A stretch of DNA of 64,000 bases from JAKAGE01 sp035541415. GTDB taxonomy: Bacteria; Patescibacteriota; Minisyncoccia; UBA6257; 2-01-FULL-56-20. The stretch covers positions 1-64,000 of the forward strand of contig DATKNI010000021.1 of assembly GCA_035541415.1 (NCBI GenBank), in the 5' to 3' direction. The notes under the pieces were generated by a model. It had not been told where the DNA came from. It made no database searches and saw only the letters and a list, made by a program, of their open reading frames with translations. How positions within the stretch are numbered: the first letter of the stretch is position 1; every line of letters starts with the position of its first letter. This document shows, piece by piece, positions 16,014 through 24,386 of the stretch. The position numbers and the translations under genes were made by a program.

Positions 16014-16730
16014 TTAGCCTGCAAGTTTTTTTGCGAGCATGTTCACGCGCTTTGGGTTGAGTTCGGTAAACGAATTGCTGATGCCGCTCGCGACAAGAAA
16101 GCAGTCTGCGTACGGCATGTATTGTTCCACATTTTCCGGTGTGATGCCGCTCGCGATTGCGAGCGGGAAGGCGCCGATTGCTCCTTTCATTCGGCAAATC
16201 TTTTGCACGTCGGCCGCAATGCCGGTTGCGTCGCCGCTTGTTGTGACGACATCCATAAACGGCGTTGCGAGCCTGGCTGCCTTTGCCGGATCTTTGGAGA
16301 GCTTCTGATGTTTGAACGCTACCCCTCCAAAGTGAAGGCCGCGGTACTGGTTGCGTTGACGTTCTGCAAGGATTTCCCGGGCAACCCGTACGGACTGCTC
16401 GGGAGCATCGTCGATGCCTCCGTCGTCGCACCACACGCCATCCACGGTGTTTTGGTATTTGCCAAAGTTATTTATCGTCCGGAAAGTGCTGACGGGAGTA
16501 AGGTTGAGACAATTAATTCCGATCCAGAAGGCGGGATGCTTTTCCTTGGCCATCCGTTGCCAGTGGAAAAGAAATTGATAGGGTGTGTTATCGTGGTTGA
16601 TAAGGAAAACGCCGTCAGCTCCTTCGCTGCGGGCGATGTCCACGTTGCGAAGCGCTTGCTCACTGTCTTTAACATGGATAACCGCAAACAGTGCGTGGCG
16701 TTTCTGAAAAACAGCTCGATATTCGGACAT
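16014..16730 (-). CDS. BtpA/SgcQ-like TIM-barrel protein
   Basis: A 238-aa TIM-barrel protein. Strands and loops typical of the BtpA family are visible: VIHVKDSEQALRNVDIARSE and GADGVFLINHD at the start, GVWCDDGG in the middle, and DVVTTSGDATGIAADV, PLAIASGITPENVEQYMPYA and DCFLVASGIS at the phosphate-binding end. BtpA is known from photosystem I biogenesis in cyanobacteria, but most homologues have unknown function; a phosphate-containing ligand is likely. AAGGAG lies 7 nt before ATG16730. It stands alone on the minus strand with its own terminator. Confidence 0.75.
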   Translation of the reverse strand: MSEYRAVFQKRHALFAVIHVKDSEQALRNVDIARSEGADGVFLINHDNTPYQFLFHWQRMAKEKHPAFWIGINCLNLTPVSTFRTINNFGKYQNTVDGVWCDDGGIDDAPEQSVRVAREILAERQRNQYRGLHFGGVAFKHQKLSKDPAKAARLATPFMDVVTTSGDATGIAADVQKICRMKGAIGAFPLAIASGITPENVEQYMPYADCFLVASGISNSFTELNPKRVNMLAKKLAG

Positions 16731-16869
16731 GCCGGCTCCTTGTTTTTACGATAAAATTTCTATCGGAACTATGCATCAATAAAAGAACGAAGTCAATCAA
16801 CGGTTGGCAACGTTCTCGGCGGCATCCTTGTAACGGCAGGCGTGCTTGCAACGGTATTTATTAAATAAA
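16731..16869. other. intergenic, no gene supported
   Basis: Holds the minus-strand promoter region of the BtpA-like gene. On the plus strand a short hydrophobic reading frame (VLGGILVTAGVLATVFIK, ending TAA near 16866) has no start codon. I see no other structure. Confidence 0.5.
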
Positions 16870-16901
16870 AAGGCCCTCGCATAGTACTGCGAAGGCCTTT
16901 G
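16870..16901 (-). terminator. terminator of minus-strand 57-aa gene
   Basis: AAGGCC-x-TCGCA-TAGTAC-TGCGA-AGGCCTT hairpin; the minus-strand tail is TTTTTATTTAAT. Confidence 0.8.
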
Positions 16902-16926
16902 GCGGCGGCGGCGACGATGAGAGAAT

Positions 16927-17100
16927 TCAGGATTCGTTCATCATGCGTTCGGGTTCGGCGCTGTCCGGCGTTTGGTCCGGATCGCTCCCGTTGTTCTCCG
17001 GTTCCTTCATGAGATCGGCCAATCGTAACGATTGGGGGATTCGCGGTGATTTCTTGGTCCAGGAATTTCCAAAGATTGGGGCATTTGTGGCACTGAGCAT
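16927..17100 (-). CDS. 57-aa hypothetical protein
   Basis: A short minus-strand gene. The product is soluble and acidic-polar (IFGNSWTKKSPRIPQSLRLA, then a tail PENNGSDPDQTPDSAEPERM); no family is recognised and the tail looks disordered. Support is architectural: TTGACA-N17-GATAAT upstream, AGGAGA 7 nt before ATG17100, and a T-tailed terminator 26 nt after the stop. It is one of several orphan microprotein units in the window with this layout. Confidence 0.65.
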   Translation of the reverse strand: MLSATNAPIFGNSWTKKSPRIPQSLRLADLMKEPENNGSDPDQTPDSAEPERMMNES

Positions 17101-17133
17101 GGGGCGGTCTCCTGCGCCAAATTGGCTGCTTGT

Positions 17134-17162
17134 ATTATCTCTTAAAATTATAATTTTGTCAA
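17134..17162 (-). promoter_or_regulatory. minus-strand promoter TTGACA-N17-GATAAT
   Basis: TTGACA (17162-17157) and GATAAT (17139-17134) on the minus strand give an almost perfect sigma-70 promoter for the 57-aa gene. It lies back to back with the -10 of the ABC exporter. Confidence 0.8.
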
Positions 17163-17181
17163 ATATTAAAAAATTTGGTAC

Positions 17182-17187
17182 TATAAT
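17182..17187 (+). promoter_or_regulatory. -10 box of ABC exporter
   Basis: TATAAT, first base 11 nt before ATG17193, so the message is predicted leaderless. The nearest -35-like TTGTCA is 20 bp away. Confidence 0.65.
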
Positions 17188-17192
17188 CCTCT

Positions 17193-18965
17193 ATGTCGCT
17201 TTTATTCTCCTATCTGAAGAAATATAAGAAACTGCTTTTCCTGACGCTCGTGCTCGCCACGGTGAACACGGTTTTTTCGCTGGTCGATCCGCAGGTGTTC
17301 CGCATCATTATTGACGGCTATGTTTCAAAAATCGGATCCATCTCGCAGGCGGATTTCCTGCGGGGAGTCGGACTTTTGCTCCTCGCGTCGATCACGGCCG
17401 CGTTTATTTCGCGCGTCGCAAAAAACTTCCAGCAATATTATGAAAATGTGGTGACCCAGCGCGTGGGCACCGAGCTGTACGCCAAAAGCGTCGCACATTC
17501 ATTCTCGCTGCCGTACAGCGTCTTTGAGGACCAGCGTTCGGGAGAGCTGCTGCAGAAATTGCAGAAAGCGCGGCTTGACAGCCAGCAGCTTATCCTCAGT
17601 TTCGTCGACATTGTTTTCGTGTCGCTCGTCGGCGTTGCCTTTGTGCTCGGATATGCTTTCTATGTCCACTGGCTCATCGGCCTCCTGTATTTCCTGATCA
17701 TTCCGATCATGGGGACGGCGCTATTTTTCTTGGGGCGCAAAATCAAAGCGATCCAGCGGAATATCGTTGTTGAATCGGCGAATCTTGCCGGATCGACGAC
17801 GGAAACCATCCGCAACGTGGAACTCGTGAAGAGTTTAGGATTGGAACGCCAGGAAACCAAGCGCTTGAACGAAGTGAACGACAAGGTGCTCCACCTCGAA
17901 CTTTCCAAGCTGACGCTCATCCGCAAGCTGAGTTTTACGCAGGGCACGATCGTAAACGCAATGCGTTCCGCAATCTTGTTCTGCATGCTCTGGCTTATTT
18001 TCAGCGGCGCCATCTCGCTCGGCCAGTTCCTCACACTGTGGTTCTATTCGTTCTATATCTTCAATCCGCTCGGCGACATCGGCACCGTTGCCGCGCAATA
18101 CCAGGAGGCGAAGGGCAGCTTGGAGAAGCTCGAGGAAATCCTTTCTATCCCGTCGGAAAAGAAACCGGTTGATGCCAAGCGCGTCGATGCATTGAAGACG
18201 ATCGAGTTCAGGAAGGCGACATTCAGCTACCAGGAAAATAATAATGCGGCGGTGAAGGATATTTCATTTACCATCAAAAGCGGAGAGACCGTCGCCTTTG
18301 CCGGCTATTCCGGATCGGGTAAAACTACACTCATCAAATTGCTCGTTGGATTGTATAAACCGACGAAAGGCTCGATTTCATTGAACGGCATTGATGGTTC
18401 AAAAGTTGATTATGACTATTTGCGCCGCAAGATCGGATACGTTTCGCAGGAGACCCAGCTTTTTGCCGGGACGCTCCGCGATAACCTGCTCTTCGTGAAT
18501 CCGGCGGCAACCGACGAGGATTGCTGGGATGCTTTGAAGAGCGCTTCGGTCGTTGATATCGCGCATCGCGGCGGCAAGGGCCTCGACACGCGCATCGGCG
18601 AAGGCGGCATCAAGATTTCGGGCGGCGAACGCCAGCGCCTTGCGATCGCCCGCGCGCTTCTCAGGAAGCCCGACCTCATCATCTTTGACGAAGCGACGTC
18701 GAGCCTCGATTCGATCACCGAAAAATCCATCACCGACACCATCAAGGAAATCGCGCAGACGCACCCCGATCTCATCACGGTCATGGTGGCGCACCGGCTT
18801 TCGACGATTGCCCACGCCGACACGATTTATGTTTTGCAGAAAGGCACTATCATCGAACACGGTTCCCACAACGAGCTCCTGCAAAATCGGGACGGCTTGT
18901 ATTCGGCCCTCTGGAAAGAGCAGAGCGGAAGCGGGGAAGTCTGGGAGGCGCCGGTTTTTGCATAA
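17193..18965 (+). CDS. ABC exporter half-transporter (MsbA-like)
   Basis: A 590-aa type IV ABC exporter subunit. Six membrane helices occupy about residues 12-300, with the pattern LLFLTLVLATVNTVFSLVDP at the start. The ATPase domain has Walker A GYSGSGKTT (about 370), Q-loop YVSQETQLFAGTLRDNL, signature ISGGERQRLAIARALL, Walker B LIIFDEATSSLDS and H-loop VAHRLSTI. Such proteins work as dimers; substrates range from lipids to peptides and drugs, and none can be assigned here. No partner gene is adjacent, which favours a homodimer. Confidence 0.93.
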   Translation: MSLLFSYLKKYKKLLFLTLVLATVNTVFSLVDPQVFRIIIDGYVSKIGSISQADFLRGVGLLLLASITAAFISRVAKNFQQYYENVVTQRVGTELYAKSVAHSFSLPYSVFEDQRSGELLQKLQKARLDSQQLILSFVDIVFVSLVGVAFVLGYAFYVHWLIGLLYFLIIPIMGTALFFLGRKIKAIQRNIVVESANLAGSTTETIRNVELVKSLGLERQETKRLNEVNDKVLHLELSKLTLIRKLSFTQGTIVNAMRSAILFCMLWLIFSGAISLGQFLTLWFYSFYIFNPLGDIGTVAAQYQEAKGSLEKLEEILSIPSEKKPVDAKRVDALKTIEFRKATFSYQENNNAAVKDISFTIKSGETVAFAGYSGSGKTTLIKLLVGLYKPTKGSISLNGIDGSKVDYDYLRRKIGYVSQETQLFAGTLRDNLLFVNPAATDEDCWDALKSASVVDIAHRGGKGLDTRIGEGGIKISGGERQRLAIARALLRKPDLIIFDEATSSLDSITEKSITDTIKEIAQTHPDLITVMVAHRLSTIAHADTIYVLQKGTIIEHGSHNELLQNRDGLYSALWKEQSGSGEVWEAPVFA

Positions 18966-18973
18966 ATCGGATT

Positions 18974-18989
18974 ATTAAATTATCATTAA
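18974..18989 (+). promoter_or_regulatory. second copy of the uvrB/uvrA/mreB AT-rich motif
   Basis: ATTAAATTATCATTAA, in the leader between the ABC exporter and uvrA. Unlike the uvrB and mreB copies it is 106 nt from the chosen start codon. The leader also holds a hairpin ATGAGCC...GGCTCAT at 19020-19043. Confidence 0.35.
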
Positions 18990-19094
18990 CCGGTAGCTGA
19001 AAGCACGACAGGTACCCCTATGAGCCGCGGCTCGGGGGCTCATTCGTTATGGAAAAACCTTCAAGATCGCAAAACCCGACCCAACCCCAAAACC

Positions 19095-21620
19095 ATGCCA
19101 GCACACGACAAAATCATCATCAAGGGCGCCCGCGAGCACAATCTGAAAAATATCAATCTTGAGATCCCGCGCGACAAAATGGTTGTTTTTACGGGGCTTT
19201 CCGGCTCCGGAAAATCGAGCCTCGCATTCGACACCATTTTCGCCGAAGGCCAGCGCCGCTACATCGAATCATTGTCCGCCTACGCCCGGCAGTTTTTAGG
19301 CCGCCTCGATAAACCCGACGTAGACGACATCGAAGGATTGTCGCCGGCGATTTCGATCGACCAGAAGAGCCACTCTTCGAATCCGCGCTCGACCGTTGCG
19401 ACGATCACCGAAATCTACGATTACCTCCGCGTGCTTTTTGCGCGCGCCGGAAAACCGTTCTGTCCGACCTGCGGCCGTGAAATCCAAAAGCTCACAAATG
19501 AAGAGATCGTTGATATTGCGATCGACATCGCAAAAGATAATAAAGACAAAAAGAATTTGGTGATCTTGGCTCCGGTCGTCCGCGGGCGCAAAGGGGAATA
19601 CTACCAGATGCTCTACGATTTCTTGAATGCAGGATTTTCCGAAGTGCGCGTAGACGGCAAATATTATTCGCTCCGCGAGCGCGTGGAGCTCAGCCGCTAC
19701 AAGACGCACAACATCGACCTCGTGGTCGACCGCATTCCGGCCGGCATGAACTTCAAAGAAAAAGACAACCGCTTGCGCCTCGCGGAAGCCATCGAGCATG
19801 CGCTCAAATACGGCAATGACGTGGTGACGGTGATCACCGACAAAGAAGTTTCGCTTTCGGCAAAGTTTACGTGCCCGCACGACGGGTTCTCGTTCCCGGA
19901 AATCGAACCGCGCCTTTTTTCATTCAACAGTCCGTACGGCGCCTGCCCCGAGTGCCACGGCTTGGGCACGAAAGATTTGTGGTCGGAAGAAATCTGCCCG
20001 GTGTGCCTGGGCAAGCGTTTGCGCGTGGAAAGCTTGAACGTCTTGATCGACGGCAAGAACATCAATTCCGTCGTTGCGTTTTCGATCGAAAACGCTTTTA
20101 CGTTTTTTGAGACGATGAAGTTCAAGAGCGCCTCGATGGCCGAAGTCGCCGAAGCTCCGCTCCGCGAAATCAAATCGCGCCTGAAGTTCATGATGGACGT
20201 CGGTTTGGAATATCTGACGCTCGACCGCAAAGCAGGCACGCTCTCCGGCGGCGAAGCCCAGCGCATCCGGCTGGCATCGCAGATCGGCTCGCGCCTCGTG
20301 GGAACGCTCTACATTCTCGATGAGCCGACGATCGGCCTCCATCAGCGCGACAATGCCAAGCTCATCAAAACGCTCCAAGACTTGCGCGATTTGGGCAATA
20401 CGATCGTCGTCGTTGAGCACGACGAAGACACAATCCGCGCGGCGGATTATCTTGTGGACATCGGCCCGGCGGCCGGCGTGCATGGCGGGCATGTGGTGGC
20501 AAAAGGCCCGATTCCGGAAATATTAAAAGATTCTAAACAGAATTCGCTCACCTTGCAGTATCTTCGCGGCAAGCAGTTTATCGCCGTTCCCGACGAGCGC
20601 CGGAATGTGGATCCCAAGAAGCACGAATCGCTCAAGATTCGCGGCGCTCACGCGAACAACCTCAAGAACATCGACGTCGACATCCCGCTTCGCCGGCTTA
20701 CCGCCGTGACGGGCGTTTCGGGTTCCGGAAAATCGAGCCTCGTGTACGACGTGCTCTACAAGCAGGTTGCCGACAAGCTGAACCATGCCAACTATAAAGC
20801 TGGCGGCGTAAAGCAGATTCTTGGCATGGAATATATTAATCGCATCATCAACATCGACCAGTCGGCAATCGGCCGCACGCCGCGTTCGAATCCGGCGACG
20901 TACGTCGGCGCGTGGACGCACATCCGTGACCTCTTTGCCTCGACCGAAGATGCCCGCGTGCGCGGCTACAAGCCGGGACGCTTCAGCTTTAACGTTCCCG
21001 GAGGCCGGTGCGAAAACTGCGAGGGCCACGGCACGATCGCCATCGAAATGCACTTCTTGCCGACGGTGTACGTGACCTGCGACATCTGCAAGGGAAAGCG
21101 CTTCGACCGCGAAACGCTCGAAGTGGAATATAAAGGAAAAAATATTTATGACATTTTGCGGATGACGATCGAGGAAGCCGTGAAGTTTTTTGAGGACATC
21201 CCATGGCTCCATGAAAAGTTAACCATTTTGGAGGAGGTCGGTTTGGGATATCTCGAGCTTGGACAATCGGCGACGACTTTGAGCGGCGGCGAAGCCCAGC
21301 GCATCAAGCTTTCCGCCGAACTCGGAAAACGCGACACGCGCCGTACGTTGTATCTTCTCGATGAGCCGACCACCGGCTTGCATTTTGCGGATGTCGACCA
21401 GCTCATCAAAGTTTTGCAGCGCCTCGTTGATCGCGGCAATACGATCGTCGTCATTGAACATAATCTTGACGTCATCAAGACCGCCGACTGGATCATTGAC
21501 CTCGGCCCGGAAGGCGGCGAGCGCGGCGGCAGGGTGATCGTGGCGGGGACGCCCGAACAGGTCGCCCGCAAAGCAGGCAGCTTTACCGGGCAATATCTGA
21601 GGAAGGTGCTGCAGCGCTAG
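19095..21620 (+). CDS. uvrA: excinuclease ABC subunit A
   Basis: An 841-aa DNA damage sensor of nucleotide excision repair, an ABC ATPase dimer that loads UvrB. Walker A motifs are GLSGSGKSSL (about 35) and GVSGSGKSSL (about 540). Signatures TLSGGEAQRIRLASQ and TLSGGEAQRIKLSAEL are each followed by LDEPT. Zinc modules are visible: CPTCGRE near 120, CPECHG with CPVCLG near 285-307, and CENCEGHG with CDICKGK near 637-665. It is somewhat shorter than the usual 940 aa. MPAHDKIIIKGAREHNLKNI matches the family N-terminus, so ATG19095 is chosen over the upstream in-frame ATG19020. Confidence 0.96.
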   Translation: MPAHDKIIIKGAREHNLKNINLEIPRDKMVVFTGLSGSGKSSLAFDTIFAEGQRRYIESLSAYARQFLGRLDKPDVDDIEGLSPAISIDQKSHSSNPRSTVATITEIYDYLRVLFARAGKPFCPTCGREIQKLTNEEIVDIAIDIAKDNKDKKNLVILAPVVRGRKGEYYQMLYDFLNAGFSEVRVDGKYYSLRERVELSRYKTHNIDLVVDRIPAGMNFKEKDNRLRLAEAIEHALKYGNDVVTVITDKEVSLSAKFTCPHDGFSFPEIEPRLFSFNSPYGACPECHGLGTKDLWSEEICPVCLGKRLRVESLNVLIDGKNINSVVAFSIENAFTFFETMKFKSASMAEVAEAPLREIKSRLKFMMDVGLEYLTLDRKAGTLSGGEAQRIRLASQIGSRLVGTLYILDEPTIGLHQRDNAKLIKTLQDLRDLGNTIVVVEHDEDTIRAADYLVDIGPAAGVHGGHVVAKGPIPEILKDSKQNSLTLQYLRGKQFIAVPDERRNVDPKKHESLKIRGAHANNLKNIDVDIPLRRLTAVTGVSGSGKSSLVYDVLYKQVADKLNHANYKAGGVKQILGMEYINRIINIDQSAIGRTPRSNPATYVGAWTHIRDLFASTEDARVRGYKPGRFSFNVPGGRCENCEGHGTIAIEMHFLPTVYVTCDICKGKRFDRETLEVEYKGKNIYDILRMTIEEAVKFFEDIPWLHEKLTILEEVGLGYLELGQSATTLSGGEAQRIKLSAELGKRDTRRTLYLLDEPTTGLHFADVDQLIKVLQRLVDRGNTIVVIEHNLDVIKTADWIIDLGPEGGERGGRVIVAGTPEQVARKAGSFTGQYLRKVLQR

Positions 21621-21647
21621 CGGCGGCGATTGGCATATAATAGATAC

Positions 21648-21929
21648 ATGCCCCATATCATCGACAATAAAATTTACCATGACGGTCGTGAGATCGCCTG
21701 GATCGACGGCAAGCAGATAAAGACCGATTCGGGCAACCAGGTGCTCGGCTATATCGGCACGGAGCACGTGTACGACGCCAAGAATAACCGGATTGCCTAC
21801 ATCGAGAACGACGCCCTCCATTTTGAAAACGGCGAGCCGAGCGTGTCGCTCGAAAAAGTTAACCAGGAGATCCAGGGCACGTATCCGCTCAACGTGAAGT
21901 GCGCCGTGTACGTGCTCGTCGAGTACTGA
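21648..21929 (+). CDS. small beta-rich protein (4-fold beta flower-like)
   Basis: A 93-aa protein built from short repeated beta units: IIDNKIYHDGREIAWIDG, QVLGYIGTEHVYDAKNNRIA, YIENDALHF. The recurring (I/V)YD-x-(G/N)-x2-(I/V)-x-(Y/W)I pattern resembles the small 4-fold beta flower domain; function unknown. TATAAT at 21636-21641 sets +1 at ATG21648, so the longer ORF from 21630 is rejected. Its stop overlaps the uvrC start (TGATG), so the two are probably translated together. Confidence 0.75.
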   Translation: MPHIIDNKIYHDGREIAWIDGKQIKTDSGNQVLGYIGTEHVYDAKNNRIAYIENDALHFENGEPSVSLEKVNQEIQGTYPLNVKCAVYVLVEY

Positions 21930-23197
21930 TGTTAAAAAAAGATTATAAAAAACTTCCCGATACGCCCGGCGTCTACATCATGAAAAACGCCGCGGGCGAG
22001 ATTCTTTACGTCGGCAAAGCGGGGAACCTGCGCCGGCGCGTTTCGAGTTATTTCGAACGCCCGCACGATGTCCGCATCGAACGGCTCGTCTCGCGCATCG
22101 TGAGCATCGACTTCAAGCAGACGGATACGGCGCTCGAGGCACTCATCTTGGAAGCCGAGCTCATCAAAAAACACGCGCCGCCGTTCAACGTGCGCGAGAA
22201 GGACGATAAGAGCTTTTTGTACGTCGAGATCACCAAAGAAAAATTCCCGCGCGTTCTTTTAGTGCGCGGACAGGATCCCGCGGCGGGGAAGCGGTACGGT
22301 CCGTTCACGTCGGCGTCGAGCGCCCGCGAAGCGCTCCGGATCCTTCGCCGCATTTTCCCGTGGAATTCGCATGATCCCGAAGACATCGGCAGGCTCAAGC
22401 GCCCGTGCTTCAATTTTGAAATCGGCTTGTGTCCCGGAACCTGCGTGGGAGCCGTGACGCGCGAGGAATATCAAAAAACGATCGACCGCCTCAAATTATT
22501 TTTTGACGGAAAAAAGAAAAAAGTATTGCAGTCGTTCGAAAAAGACATGCGCGCGGCAAGCAAGGCGCTCGACTTCGAGAAAGCGGAAAAACTGCGGCGC
22601 CAGATGTTCGCCTTGCGGCACATCCGCGAGACTGCGCTCATTGCGAGCGGTGATTCGCTGCCGATCGATCCGGAGGCGGAATCGCCGCACGGCGGCGCGG
22701 ATGGCGAGGCGTACCGCATCGAGGGGTATGACATCTCGAATATTTCAGGCACGGACGCCGTTGGCTCCATGGTCGTATTTGAAGACGGCGAACCGAACAA
22801 GAACGAATACCGCAAATTTAAGATTAAAAGCATTTTCCAGCCGAACGACGTCGGCATGCTCACGGAAGTTCTCGAACGGCGCTTCCACCGGCACGCGATC
22901 GATATAAAAGGAAAAGAACTTAGCGCCATAAAACGCGACGCGTGGCGGCTGCCGAACCTCATTTTGATCGACGGGGGCGTCGCGCAGGCGAACGCGGCAA
23001 AAAAAGTTTTGCTGCGCGCCGGTTTGCGCATCCCCATTCTCGGCATTGCAAAAGGGCCCGAACGGAAACGCAACGACATTATCGGCGCAATTCCCAAAGG
23101 CGTAACGAAGGAAACGCTCATCCGCGTGCGCAACGAAGCGCATCGCTTTGCGATCGGATATCACAAAGCCCTTCGGGGACGAAGGGCTTTGGGCTGA
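21929..23197 (+). CDS. uvrC: excinuclease ABC subunit C, short form lacking (HhH)2
   Basis: The 422-aa incision nuclease of nucleotide excision repair. The GIY-YIG domain (about 8-90) has TPGVYIMKNAAGEILYVGKA and ALILEAELIKKH. The UVR domain (MRAASKALDFEKAEKLRRQM, about 205-225) binds UvrB. The RNase H-like 5' nuclease domain shows GYDISNISGTDAVGSMVVF, LILIDGG and NEAHRFAIGYH. Full UvrC is about 600 aa and ends in tandem helix-hairpin-helix motifs. This one stops right after the nuclease domain, at codons that form a perfect hairpin (23165-23190). Start is ATG21929, overlapping the upstream stop. Confidence 0.92.
   Translation: MLKKDYKKLPDTPGVYIMKNAAGEILYVGKAGNLRRRVSSYFERPHDVRIERLVSRIVSIDFKQTDTALEALILEAELIKKHAPPFNVREKDDKSFLYVEITKEKFPRVLLVRGQDPAAGKRYGPFTSASSAREALRILRRIFPWNSHDPEDIGRLKRPCFNFEIGLCPGTCVGAVTREEYQKTIDRLKLFFDGKKKKVLQSFEKDMRAASKALDFEKAEKLRRQMFALRHIRETALIASGDSLPIDPEAESPHGGADGEAYRIEGYDISNISGTDAVGSMVVFEDGEPNKNEYRKFKIKSIFQPNDVGMLTEVLERRFHRHAIDIKGKELSAIKRDAWRLPNLILIDGGVAQANAAKKVLLRAGLRIPILGIAKGPERKRNDIIGAIPKGVTKETLIRVRNEAHRFAIGYHKALRGRRALG
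23165..23190 (+). other. hairpin inside the last codons of uvrC
   Basis: AAAGCCCTTCG-GGGA-CGAAGGGCTTT, 11 perfect pairs, encodes the final KALRGRRAL residues. It may act as a terminator or RNA-stability element; the T-run is only three long. Confidence 0.6.
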
Positions 23198-23210
23198 CGC
23201 ACGGACTTTC

Positions 23211-23768
23211 TTAGTTGGTCACCGTAAACACCGGGCTCACGAGAGGCGGCAGATTATTGCCGTCGAATGATAAGCGGATTTTGTACGTTCCCGGAACGAG
23301 TTCTTTCTTGAGGGGGCTGTAGCGGGAAAGCGCATATTCGCGCGTGTCCCAACTGTAGGAGGTTTGTCCGGTTCCCGTTTCGGAAAGGATTGTGCCGACA
23401 AAATTTCCTTTGGCATCAAGAAGATCGATGACGCCCGTGATGTTGCCGGCTTTGTCCCAGCTGATCGAGTTTGATGCGCCGATTTTCCATTGACCATTTG
23501 CGGCCGGCGCAATGAGATGAATGACGAAGGGGGGATTCCGGCGTACCGTGGTGCCGGTGTGCGAGCCCGACGTGCCGTTCGTTCCGGCGGTGGTCGAGGC
23601 CCCGGGCGTTCCGGTCGCGTTATCGGTCGAAGCGGTCACCGCGGTCGAAGACGACGAGGGATTCGAAGCCGATTTTTTTGCGCCGCCGTAGACGAGGATT
23701 ATTGCAACTGCGACAACGATAATGAGCGCCACGGCAACCGCTTTGCCGGTATTGCTTATTTTGTCCAT
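23211..23768 (-). CDS. membrane-anchored protein with Ser/Thr-rich stalk
   Basis: A 185-aa surface protein. One N-terminal membrane helix (about 9-27, AVAVALIIVVAVAIILVYGG) is followed by a Ser/Thr/Gly stalk (about 30-80). The C-terminal beta domain (FVIHLIAPAANGQWKIGAS, SISWDKAGNITGVIDLLD, VPGTYKIRLSFDG) resembles the Ser-Thr-rich GPI-anchored (Kre9/KNH-like) family found in many bacterial surface proteins. Function unknown. Start ATG23768 is used rather than 23804 because the -10-like TATAAC ends just upstream; that box overlaps the divergent tsaC promoter. Confidence 0.75.
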   Translation of the reverse strand: MDKISNTGKAVAVALIIVVAVAIILVYGGAKKSASNPSSSSTAVTASTDNATGTPGASTTAGTNGTSGSHTGTTVRRNPPFVIHLIAPAANGQWKIGASNSISWDKAGNITGVIDLLDAKGNFVGTILSETGTGQTSYSWDTREYALSRYSPLKKELVPGTYKIRLSFDGNNLPPLVSPVFTVTN

Positions 23769-23775
23769 AATGAAA

Positions 23776-23783
23776 GTTATACC
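23776..23783. promoter_or_regulatory. shared symmetric -10 region of two divergent genes
   Basis: GTTATACC read on the plus strand lies directly before ATG23784. Read on the minus strand it is GGTATAAC, whose TATAAC sits 8 nt before ATG23768. The same 8 bases can serve only one polymerase at a time. Confidence 0.4.
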
Positions 23784-24374
23784 ATGAATGCCCGCTTCCA
23801 ACAATATATTCTTCCATCGCTCAAAAAAGGGGCGATCGGCGTTTTGCCCACGGATACGATCTATGGCATTGTGGGATCGGCGCTCAACAAAAAAGCCATT
23901 GAGCGGATTTACCGTTTGCGAAAGCGCAGTCCCAAGAAGCCGGTCATCGTCCTCATCGGCTCATTGCATGATGTTAAAAAATTCGGAGTCGCCCTTTCCC
24001 CGGATATTAAAAAAACATTAAGCACGGTGTGGCCTAATCAGGTGAGCGTGATTTTGCCCGTCGGCACCGCGTCCGCGCGAAGAAAATTTTCATATCTCCA
24101 CCGGGGGACGAACGCGATCGCGTTCCGCCTGCCAAAGCCGCTCTGGCTGCGGCAGCTGCTCACGGCAAGCGGCCCGCTTGCCGCACCAAGCGCGAATGTT
24201 GAAGGCGAACCGCCGGCAAAGACCATAAAAGAGGCCAAGGGATATTTCGGCGACCGCGTGGATTTCTATGTTGACGCCGGAAAGCGCGTTTCCGAGCCGT
24301 CAACGCTCGTCGGCGTGGAAGGCGGAAAACTGAGCGTTATCCGCACGGGAGCCGTTCGCGTAAAAACCGCGTGA
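23784..24374 (+). CDS. tsaC: L-threonylcarbamoyladenylate synthase (TsaC/YrdC)
   Basis: A 196-aa enzyme that makes threonylcarbamoyl-AMP from threonine, bicarbonate and ATP, the first step of the tRNA t6A37 modification. The YrdC fold signatures are clear: GAIGVLPTDTIYGIVGSA, IYRLRKRSPKKPVIVLI, VSVILP, AIAFRLPKP, and GPLAAPSANVEGEPPAKT with the ending STLVGVEGGKLSVIRTGAV. The length matches the short YrdC form without a Sua5 domain. ATG23784 gives the family N-terminus; the open frame to 23490 overlaps the divergent gene and is not coding. Confidence 0.92.
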   Translation: MNARFQQYILPSLKKGAIGVLPTDTIYGIVGSALNKKAIERIYRLRKRSPKKPVIVLIGSLHDVKKFGVALSPDIKKTLSTVWPNQVSVILPVGTASARRKFSYLHRGTNAIAFRLPKPLWLRQLLTASGPLAAPSANVEGEPPAKTIKEAKGYFGDRVDFYVDAGKRVSEPSTLVGVEGGKLSVIRTGAVRVKTA

Positions 24375-24386
24375 TATAATTTTTAT

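Noticed and set aside
16943..17227. 94-aa plus-strand open frame before the ABC exporter
   Set aside because: It passes through the exporter promoter and start; the opposite strand carries a better supported 57-aa gene.
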